DNA from: an uncultured Oscillospiraceae bacterium
GTDB taxonomy: Bacteria; Bacillota; Clostridia; Oscillospirales; Oscillospiraceae
NCBI GenBank assembly: GCA_944385195.1
Contig: CALWWH010000181.1
Location: 1 to 6,861, forward strand
Length of the DNA: 6,861 bases
Reading direction: 5' to 3'
Each line of letters begins with the position of its first letter. Position 1 is the first letter of the stretch. The notes below the pieces were generated by a model. That model did not search any database and was not told the origin of the DNA. It saw nothing but the letters and a program-made list of their open reading frames with translations. Shown here piece after piece: positions 1 through 5,312 of the stretch. A program made the translations under genes and the position numbers.

Positions 1-16
1 AGGAGTGAACCCCTAA

Positions 17-1789
17 ATGAAACACACTCGTATATTGGCAGTGCTGCTGGCTCTGGTCATGATGCTCGGCCTGGTCGCGTGCAGCACGACCCCCGCTGAG
101 ACTCCCAGCGACATGACTGTCGACACCCCTGCTGCTGACACCCAGACACCTGCTGACGAGCCCGCAGAGGAACCCGCTGACGAACCCGCAGAAGAGCCTG
201 TCGAGACTCCGGCTGACGAGCCTGCGGAAGAGCCCGCCGACGAGCCCGTTGAGGCTCCCGAGGTCGAGCCCGCTGCTGTCAGCTATCCCCTCTGCGCCCC
301 CGGTGAGATCACTCTGACCTGGATGCGTTCTGCCATGCAGGAAGCCATCAACGTGTTCGAGGATGATTTCAGCCAGAACGTCCAGTTCCGTGAGATGGAA
401 AAGCTCACCGGCATCCATGTCGAGTTTGATTTCCTGACCGACGCCACCTGGAACGAGCAGTTCAACCTGATGCTGGTCGCCGAGGACTATCCCGACATCG
501 CCAGTGCTGCTCCCTCTGCCTGCGCCGGCAGCGCCGATCAGGCCTACGAGGACGAGGTCATCATCCGTCTGAACGACTATATGGAGCTGATCCCCAACTA
601 TCTGAACATCATCAACACCGTTGATACCTGGGCCAATGCAGTTACCGACCAGGGCAACCTGATGGGCTTCTATTACGTTGCCCAGCGTAACCAGCCCAAC
701 TTCTGCGGCTACTGTGTCCGTGGAGACTGGATGGAAGATCTGGGCCTGGAGATGCCCGAGATCATTGATGACTGGTATCAGATTCTGCTTGCCTTCAAGG
801 AGCACAAGACCGGCGGCGTTGCCCCCATGGATATCGCCAACACCGGTATGCCCATCGACAACTGGTTTGCCCCTGCCTATGGTGTCAACTCTGTTTCTCC
901 CTATCTGCTGCAGGACAACGGCAAGGTCTTCTTCTCTCCGACCACCGACGGCTACCGCGCCTATCTGGCCAATCTGGCCAAGTGGTATGCCGAGGGCCTG
1001 ATCAATCAGGACTTCCTGTCTCTGACTGGTTTTGAGGGCATGGGCGCGGCTCCTGCAGCCGACCGTCTTGCCAACAATCAGAGTGGTGTTCTGCCTGCGC
1101 TGTATACTCTGGCCGGCGCAACCTTTGCCAACATCGGTCAGGCTGAGGAAGGCTTCTTCGCCGAGATGGCCAAGCAGCCCACTCTGGAGCGCGGCGTGCC
1201 CAACAAGGTCGGCGTCCGCGGTACCGATACCACCAAGATCATGCAGAACGGTGCAGTCATCTTCACTACCTGCGAATACATTCCCGAGACTGTCTCCTAT
1301 CTGGATTACATCTATTCCGAGGACGGCATCCTGCTGAGCAACTACGGTGTCGAGGGAGAGACCTTCTACTATGACGAAGAGGGCAAGCCCCATGCCGGCG
1401 ATCTGCTGGCGAACAACCCCGATGGTCTGACCTTCGGCCAGGCACGTGAGGTCTATCTGACCCATACCGGTGCTAAGTACTACCTGCTGGATCCGGAAGA
1501 AGAGTCCGCCGATCCCTATGCTCTCAACTACTATAACACCTGGAACGATGTTGGTGAGTGGAACCTGACCAACGCTTTGACCTTCACTGCTGAGGAACAG
1601 GAGGAGCGCGCCTCCCTGCTGACCGACATCCAGACCTATGTTGCAGAGTATTCCACCAAGGTCATTGCCGGTATCGAGCCTCTGAACGACGAGACCTGGA
1701 ACACCTTCGTTTCCCAGCTGGGCGCCATGAAGGCTGACCGCGTGGTCGAGATCACGCAGGCCGCTTACGACCGTTACCTGGCCCGTTAA
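17..1789 (+). CDS. Lipoprotein extracellular solute-binding protein of an ABC transporter (LipO/YtcQ-like)
   Basis: This is a 590-residue lipoprotein that should capture a small organic ligand outside the membrane and deliver it to an ABC importer. The N-terminus is a lipoprotein signal: Lys/Arg at 2-5, a hydrophobic core at 6-20, and lipobox LVAC with the lipid-anchor Cys22. Residues 23-88 form an acidic Pro-rich linker, and the binding-protein fold runs from about 92 to the end. Family-like segments include the MEKLTGIHVEF stretch near 120, RGDWMEDLGLEMP near 235, and a C-terminal helix pair ending QAAYDRYLAR. These resemble the LipO/YtcQ group, often paired with LplB/YtcP-type permeases and linked to oligosaccharides; that link is family knowledge, not seen here. 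A CGYC motif sits at 230-233. The start is supported by AGGAG at 1-5, with a rather long 11-nt spacing. No permease is in the window, and a strong terminator follows. It could bind a non-sugar ligand. Confidence 0.93.
   Translation: MKHTRILAVLLALVMMLGLVACSTTPAETPSDMTVDTPAADTQTPADEPAEEPADEPAEEPVETPADEPAEEPADEPVEAPEVEPAAVSYPLCAPGEITLTWMRSAMQEAINVFEDDFSQNVQFREMEKLTGIHVEFDFLTDATWNEQFNLMLVAEDYPDIASAAPSACAGSADQAYEDEVIIRLNDYMELIPNYLNIINTVDTWANAVTDQGNLMGFYYVAQRNQPNFCGYCVRGDWMEDLGLEMPEIIDDWYQILLAFKEHKTGGVAPMDIANTGMPIDNWFAPAYGVNSVSPYLLQDNGKVFFSPTTDGYRAYLANLAKWYAEGLINQDFLSLTGFEGMGAAPAADRLANNQSGVLPALYTLAGATFANIGQAEEGFFAEMAKQPTLERGVPNKVGVRGTDTTKIMQNGAVIFTTCEYIPETVSYLDYIYSEDGILLSNYGVEGETFYYDEEGKPHAGDLLANNPDGLTFGQAREVYLTHTGAKYYLLDPEEESADPYALNYYNTWNDVGEWNLTNALTFTAEEQEERASLLTDIQTYVAEYSTKVIAGIEPLNDETWNTFVSQLGAMKADRVVEITQAAYDRYLAR
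149..271 (+). repeat. In-frame acidic Pro-rich repeat (ADEPAEEP units) in the lipoprotein linker
   Basis: Degenerate 24-nt units encode ADEPAEEP at residues 46-53, 54-61 and 66-73. A short VETP interruption falls at 62-65, and a variant unit ADEPVEAP at 74-81. The DNA units differ mainly at third positions, so the repeat is old enough to have drifted at synonymous sites or is selected at protein level. It probably acts as an extended, negatively charged spacer between the lipid anchor and the binding domain. Confidence 0.85.
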
Positions 1790-1833
1790 GCGATCATTGC
1801 AAAGACATCCATACTTACTCTATACCCCTACAA

Positions 1834-1867
1834 ACATCCCCGGTCTTCGGACCGGGGATGTACTTTT
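1834..1867 (+). terminator. Intrinsic terminator after the solute-binding protein gene
   Basis: A perfect 12-bp stem (1834-1845 with 1850-1861) is closed by a C(UUCG)G tetraloop, and a T-rich stretch ACTTTTATATA follows. It lies 44 bp after the stop codon of the solute-binding protein gene. It should end that transcript and isolate it from the amidohydrolase genes, which have their own promoter. The rest of the 1790-1974 gap holds only the promoter and ribosome binding site of the next gene. Confidence 0.93.
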
Positions 1868-1905
1868 ATATACAGACGCATTCTTTTCTATACCGGTCGG
1901 AAATC

Positions 1906-1937
1906 TTCTAACGCTGTGCACTTCAACGTGCTATACT
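1906..1937 (+). promoter_or_regulatory. Extended -10 promoter of the creatininase pair, with shared upstream box
   Basis: TATACT at 1932-1937 is preceded by TG at 1929-1930, giving an extended -10 element (TGnTATACT). A recognisable -35 is weak: CTAACG at 1908-1913 with an 18-nt spacer matches TTGACA at three positions. The box TTCTAACGCTGTGC at 1906-1919 recurs, with 12 of 14 bases identical and the same distance to TATACT, before the hydrolase gene at 3892. A small inverted repeat GCAC-N6-GTGC (1918-1931) overlaps the spacer and could be an operator. The expected leader is about 30 nt, with AAGGAGG at 1961-1967 placed 7 nt before the ATG. Confidence 0.7.
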
Positions 1938-1974
1938 ATAGCCAGAAAGTAAAAATCAACAAGGAGGAACCACT

Positions 1975-2814
1975 ATGAGAACCAGAATTTTTAACAAAAT
2001 GACCGCTCAGGAAGTTGAAGATTACCTGGCACGCGGCGGCGACACGATTGTTATCGCCATGGGTGTCGTGGAAGTCCACGGCGCTTGCCCCATTGATTGC
2101 GAAACCGCCGGAGCCGAGGGCCTGGCCATCGCTATGGCGGACGCAATGGACGGCCTCGCCCTGGTCAATCTACCTTACTTCTATCCGGGCGGCACTGTCA
2201 TCAGCAATGCTACTGTACACATCACCATCCGCGATGGCATCGACTATCTGATGAAGATTTGTGGATCTCTGGCAGATCAGGGCTTCAAGCGGATGTACTT
2301 GGTCAACGGACATGGTCCGTCATTGCATACAGCAAACGCCGTGTGCCGTGAGTTCTTTGATGAGTACCGCATCCCCATGTGCAACATTGGAATGATCAAT
2401 CTCCAGATGCGTGCTGCCCGCAATGGCTGGAAGGGCGATTTGGACGCCATGATGTATGGCGCTTACAAGATGATGGGCCAGCTGGACTTCATGCCGATTG
2501 ACCCGAATGCCACCGAGTCTCACGGTGAGCGTATACCGACCGATCCGGCTATGAGCAAGTTCATGGATCTCTATCGCAAGTATGGTGGCTACGGTGCCAC
2601 CGCGCAGATTTACTCTGATCCGCGTCAGCATGGCGGCGGCCGCATCTTCAAGAGCCGCGAGGAACTGGAAGCTGTGGCTGACGAGGGTATCGAGCAGCTG
2701 CGTACTCTCGTTCAGGCAGTAGACTTTATGGCCCTCAACGCTGCGCTGGCAGAGTATCAGGCATATGTGGATCGTACCTGCAAGAAATTCCCGCGCGTTG
2801 CCCCGAAGCGCTGA
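1975..2814 (+). CDS. Creatininase-family amidohydrolase, paralog A
   Basis: This 279-residue cytoplasmic protein belongs to the creatininase superfamily, metal-dependent hydrolases that cut C-N bonds in creatinine and other amides; some relatives act on other substrates. Visible family motifs are GVVEVHG (E33, H35), matching the metal-binding GSxEQHG; SLADQGFKRMYLVNGHG with H113, matching the NGHGGN region; and SHGERIP with E185, matching the GHAGE segment. The usual LPLxTD metal Asp is replaced by PIDCE one residue closer, so E43 or D41 must serve. The second G and the N of HGGN are also changed (HGPS). A conserved-looking DPRQHGGG block lies near the C-terminus. No signal peptide is present. 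The length is normal for the family. Strong AAGGAGG supports the start. It is first of a two-gene unit with a close paralog 57 bp downstream. True creatinine hydrolysis is unproven; relatives act in FAPy deformylation, peptide cleavage (MftE) and perhaps keto-inositol ring opening. Confidence 0.9.
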   Translation: MRTRIFNKMTAQEVEDYLARGGDTIVIAMGVVEVHGACPIDCETAGAEGLAIAMADAMDGLALVNLPYFYPGGTVISNATVHITIRDGIDYLMKICGSLADQGFKRMYLVNGHGPSLHTANAVCREFFDEYRIPMCNIGMINLQMRAARNGWKGDLDAMMYGAYKMMGQLDFMPIDPNATESHGERIPTDPAMSKFMDLYRKYGGYGATAQIYSDPRQHGGGRIFKSREELEAVADEGIEQLRTLVQAVDFMALNAALAEYQAYVDRTCKKFPRVAPKR

Positions 2815-2831
2815 TCAAATCGCTTGATCAG
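2811..2831 (+). other. Hairpin spanning the stop codon of paralog A
   Basis: CTGATCAA (2811-2818) and TTGATCAG (2824-2831) form a perfect 8-bp inverted repeat with a 5-nt loop, and the left arm contains the TGA stop. No T-tract follows, so it is not a convincing terminator. It may tune read-through, mRNA stability or the ratio of the two paralogs, but it could be chance. No convincing promoter is seen in this 57-bp gap. Confidence 0.45.
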
Positions 2832-2871
2832 AACAAATTGTGCTTTGAGTAATTAGGAAGGAGCTACCAGA

Positions 2872-3696
2872 ATGAGAACCAGAATTTTTAATAAAATGAC
2901 TACCCCTGAGGTAGAGGCCTACCTGGCGCGCGGCGGCGATACTATCTTCATTGCTGTCGGTGTTGTAGAGTGCCATGGTGAACTGCCCATTGACTGCGAG
3001 ACCATCGGCCCCGAGGCCTATGCCGTTCTGCTGGCTGAGAAGGCCGACGGCTTGGCCATGATCAACCTGCCCTACTTCTATCCCGGCGCTACCATTACCA
3101 GTCCTGCTACTGTTTATCTGAGCATCCGTGACGGCATGGACTACCTGCGCAAGATTTGCCTGTCTCTGGTTGACCAGGGCTTCAAGAAGATCTTCTTCAC
3201 CAGCGGCCACGGCCCGGCCCCGATGACCATCAACGGTTTCTGCCGCGATTTCTTTGAGGAGACGCTGATCCATCCCTGCCATCTGCTCCAGCTGGTGCAG
3301 GCCTCCGGCGTGAAGATCGACCGTACCCAGAATTACGCCATGTACGGCGCCTATAAGATCATGAACCAGATGGAGTACCTGCCTGTCGATCCCGAGGGCA
3401 AGGGTTATGCCGGCGAGAGAGTTCCCAACGACCCGGCTATGACCAACTTCTCCAAGCTCTATTCCGGCCTGGGCGGCTACACCTGCCAGCTTTATGATGA
3501 TGCGCGTCAGCATGGCGGCGGCTACGTCTTCGCCTCTGAGGAAGAGCGCCTTGAGAAGTGCACCATCGGCGAGCAGCAGATGCGCGCCATTGTTGATGCC
3601 TGTGACATTGTGGAACTGAAAAACGCCTTGGGTGATTATCAGGATTACGTCCAGCGCATGTATCAGAAGTTCCCGCGCATCAAGAAAGTGAGATAA
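2872..3696 (+). CDS. Creatininase-family amidohydrolase, paralog B
   Basis: This 274-residue protein is a paralog of the preceding gene, roughly half identical by eye along its length. The first ten residues are identical and the active-site layout is the same: GVVECHG (E33, H35), LPIDCE (D41, E43), SGHGPAP (H113), YAGERVP and DARQHGGG. Notable differences from paralog A are C34 for V, L38 for C, S111 for N before the GHG, and a divergent middle at about 130-160. These may mean different substrates, or two kinds of subunit in one oligomer; family members with known structures are often hexamers. No signal peptide is present. The start is set by AGGAAGGAG at 2855-2863, 8 nt before the ATG. It is probably co-transcribed with paralog A, and a hairpin follows at 3747-3777. 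Function is known only at superfamily level. Confidence 0.9.
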   Translation: MRTRIFNKMTTPEVEAYLARGGDTIFIAVGVVECHGELPIDCETIGPEAYAVLLAEKADGLAMINLPYFYPGATITSPATVYLSIRDGMDYLRKICLSLVDQGFKKIFFTSGHGPAPMTINGFCRDFFEETLIHPCHLLQLVQASGVKIDRTQNYAMYGAYKIMNQMEYLPVDPEGKGYAGERVPNDPAMTNFSKLYSGLGGYTCQLYDDARQHGGGYVFASEEERLEKCTIGEQQMRAIVDACDIVELKNALGDYQDYVQRMYQKFPRIKKVR

Positions 3697-3746
3697 GCTG
3701 ACAACGGTTTGTTTGCAGTAAGCGAACTTTTTACATGACGAAAGAC

Positions 3747-3777
3747 TGCTCCGCAGCGAAATATATGCTGCGGAGCA
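3747..3777 (+). terminator. Probable terminator after the creatininase pair
   Basis: TGCTCCGCAGC (3747-3757) and GCTGCGGAGCA (3767-3777) make a perfect 11-bp GC-rich stem with a 9-nt AT-rich loop. The downstream ATCTATATTCATT is only moderately T-rich, so termination may be partial. A second, weak AT-only hairpin, TTCATT-N6-AATGAA (3785-3802), follows directly and is succeeded by GTTTTTCT. Together they could end the upstream transcript before the promoter at 3827-3858. Confidence 0.6.
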
Positions 3778-3826
3778 ATCTATATTCATTGGACAAAATG
3801 AAGTTTTTCTGGTTTGATTTGTTTTG

Positions 3827-3858
3827 TTCTAACACTGTTCGTGTTGTTTTGATATACT
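3827..3858 (+). promoter_or_regulatory. Extended -10 promoter of the hydrolase/flavoprotein pair, with shared upstream box
   Basis: TATACT at 3853-3858 is preceded by TG at 3850-3851 (extended -10). CTAACA at 3829-3834 is a 4-of-6 match to the -35 consensus at 18-nt spacing. The box TTCTAACACTGTTC (3827-3840) matches the one before the creatininase pair at 12 of 14 positions and equal spacing. An inverted repeat AACAC-N5-GTGTT (3831-3845) lies across the -35 and spacer and is a plausible repressor site. GAGGAGG at 3878-3884 sits 7 nt before the hydrolase ATG. Confidence 0.7.
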
Positions 3859-3891
3859 GCAGATAAACAAACGACACGAGGAGGAATATCA

Positions 3892-5298
3892 ATGCAAACA
3901 GGCGATTATCGGAAAATCAAGTTGGTATATAACGCGGTGGAGACCGTGGCTGACACGGTTATAGAGGTCAAGGCGGGAGAGTACCTTGCTTCTGTGCAGA
4001 TTCCGGTTCGTCAGGGCTATAGCTTTGATGGGTGGTTTTACGACGCTGACGCGACCCAGCGCTGCGCGGTTTTTGCCGAGCGCGTGACTGCGGATATGAC
4101 ACTCTATGCTGGCTGGACTGCGCCGGAGACGGATTACACGCAGTATTATCTGGATGCCCGCGTGGCGGAGTGCCATTTCCTTTCTTTCAACGATGCATCT
4201 TCCGCGTTCCTGAACAAGGTTATGTATGACTTCTCTGTGCGCCGCATCAGCTACGATGCGATGCTGGAACTGGCGAAGGATGTCACGGAGGAATGCCGTC
4301 CATGGTTTGAACAGCTGCGTTTTGCGGTACGGGAATTGGTGCGTATCCATCCGGATGACTACCGCTGCTATCCTCTCTGGGGCGGCATGGTGCCGAAGGT
4401 TGCAGAATGCGAGAAACGCAGCCAGCGCGGAGCGGCCTATCTGCAGGATGACACGGATTATTGCCCGTTCCTCATCGATATGCGTCTGCCTGAACCGGAA
4501 ACGGCGAAGGGAACTGTCATCATCAACCCCTCGGTGCGCGCGGCGCGTCCGGAGCTGCTGGATACGGCGCGTCTGTGGCAGTCCATGGGCTACAACTGCT
4601 TTGCTGTATCGCCGCGGTTTAATACGCTGTCCCGCAACCCCTTTGACCCGCAGAGTGTGGGCTTTTTTGGTCCGTACAGTTATCCGGAACTGCTGTTGGA
4701 CTGCCAACGTGCCATTCGTTATCTGCGCTACCACGCGAAGGAATTGGGCATTGACCCGGAGCGCTTCGTGACCCTGGGCTTCAGCAAGGGCAACTGTATC
4801 CATTTCGTCTCATCCAACCTGTTCAACGTGACACCGCTGCAGCTGCACTTTATGAAGAACGACGGCAGCTGGTCAGAGCTGATGCCCGGCTATGAGGAGG
4901 ACGAGATCGACCGCATCTCTGCCCATGCGGCGGTCAATCTCGTGGTCTACGGCGATATGATGCTCTGCGCGGACATGAAGGACCCGGCCATCCGCCAGAG
5001 CCCGATCTACACCCCGGAGAACCGGGATCGCGGTCTGCTCTATCCTGCTTGCTATTTCCTCATCGGCAATTACGATATGGTCCGTATACAGGTCGCAGGG
5101 GCGTTCCACGAGCACAATAATCAGGAGGACCGTCTGTACGATATCCCCTATGAGCTGCACATCTGTGACAAGGTCCCGCACGGTGTCTGCACTGGCGAAA
5201 AGTATCCGAATTTTTACCATGCTTGGGCAGGTGCGGACCTGTTCTGCCAGATGAACTTCATCCGCAGCCGTGAGCCGCGGCCGAAACGTCCATATTGA
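3892..5298 (+). CDS. Alpha/beta-hydrolase (BD-FAE-like) with N-terminal InlB-type B-repeat, no signal peptide
   Basis: This 468-residue two-domain protein is probably cytoplasmic, since the N-terminus is charged and lacks a hydrophobic stretch. Residues about 10-75 form one Listeria-Bacteroides (InlB B-like, beta-grasp) repeat: the core runs from KLVYN, through GYSFDGW (42-48), to LYAGW (71-75). After a linker of about 145 residues, an alpha/beta-hydrolase of the acetyl-esterase/BD-FAE type spans about 205-455. The pattern DCQRAIRYLRYHAKELGIDPERF precedes the nucleophile elbow GFSKGN (Ser298). Asp395 (GNYDM) and His430 (VPHGV), followed by HAWAG, complete a likely triad. The usual HGGG-type oxyanion motif is replaced by IINPSV near 206-211, and the usual GFSAGG is GFSKGN. 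It probably hydrolyses an ester or related bond; the substrate is unknown. A strong GAGGAGG fixes the start. It is the first gene of a unit with the flavoprotein, whose ATG is 14 nt past this stop. Confidence 0.85.
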   Translation: MQTGDYRKIKLVYNAVETVADTVIEVKAGEYLASVQIPVRQGYSFDGWFYDADATQRCAVFAERVTADMTLYAGWTAPETDYTQYYLDARVAECHFLSFNDASSAFLNKVMYDFSVRRISYDAMLELAKDVTEECRPWFEQLRFAVRELVRIHPDDYRCYPLWGGMVPKVAECEKRSQRGAAYLQDDTDYCPFLIDMRLPEPETAKGTVIINPSVRAARPELLDTARLWQSMGYNCFAVSPRFNTLSRNPFDPQSVGFFGPYSYPELLLDCQRAIRYLRYHAKELGIDPERFVTLGFSKGNCIHFVSSNLFNVTPLQLHFMKNDGSWSELMPGYEEDEIDRISAHAAVNLVVYGDMMLCADMKDPAIRQSPIYTPENRDRGLLYPACYFLIGNYDMVRIQVAGAFHEHNNQEDRLYDIPYELHICDKVPHGVCTGEKYPNFYHAWAGADLFCQMNFIRSREPRPKRPY

Positions 5299-5303
5299 GG
5301 AGG
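5297..5303 (+). promoter_or_regulatory. Ribosome binding site that decides the flavoprotein start
   Basis: GAGGAGG begins inside the TGA stop of the hydrolase gene and lies 9 nt before ATG 5313. An upstream in-frame TTG at 5295 would place this sequence inside the coding region and leave that start without a Shine-Dalgarno element. ATG 5313 is therefore preferred. The arrangement suggests translational coupling of the two genes. Confidence 0.85.
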
Positions 5304-5312
5304 AAAAACATT

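Noticed and set aside
153..260. CRISPR-like or tandem-repeat element
   Set aside because: The repeats are in-frame, degenerate at third positions and encode a Pro/Glu/Asp linker, so this is protein low complexity rather than an array.
2824..2856. Possible internal promoter before the second creatininase (TTGATC as -35)
   Set aside because: No acceptable -10 lies at 16-18 nt spacing, and TTGATC is explained by the inverted repeat.
3697..3746. Possible small gene or riboswitch right after the second creatininase
   Set aside because: No start with a ribosome binding site and no recognisable structured RNA were found; only the hairpin at 3747-3777 is supported.
2815..3789. Long open frame (324 codons) on the minus strand opposite the second creatininase
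   Set aside because: It mirrors the codon pattern of the well-supported plus-strand gene, shows no recognisable domain, and its product is rich in the residues expected from antisense reading. The plus-strand gene has clear family motifs and a ribosome binding site.
3889..4803. Minus-strand open frame (304 codons) opposite the B-repeat hydrolase
   Set aside because: Its Arg/His-rich composition is typical of an antisense shadow of a GC-ending-codon gene, and it has no domain match.
5295..5312. TTG start at 5295 for the flavoprotein, overlapping the hydrolase stop
   Set aside because: The six added codons are the Shine-Dalgarno region itself, and ATG 5313 has GAGGAGG at ideal spacing and begins the first beta-strand as family members do.
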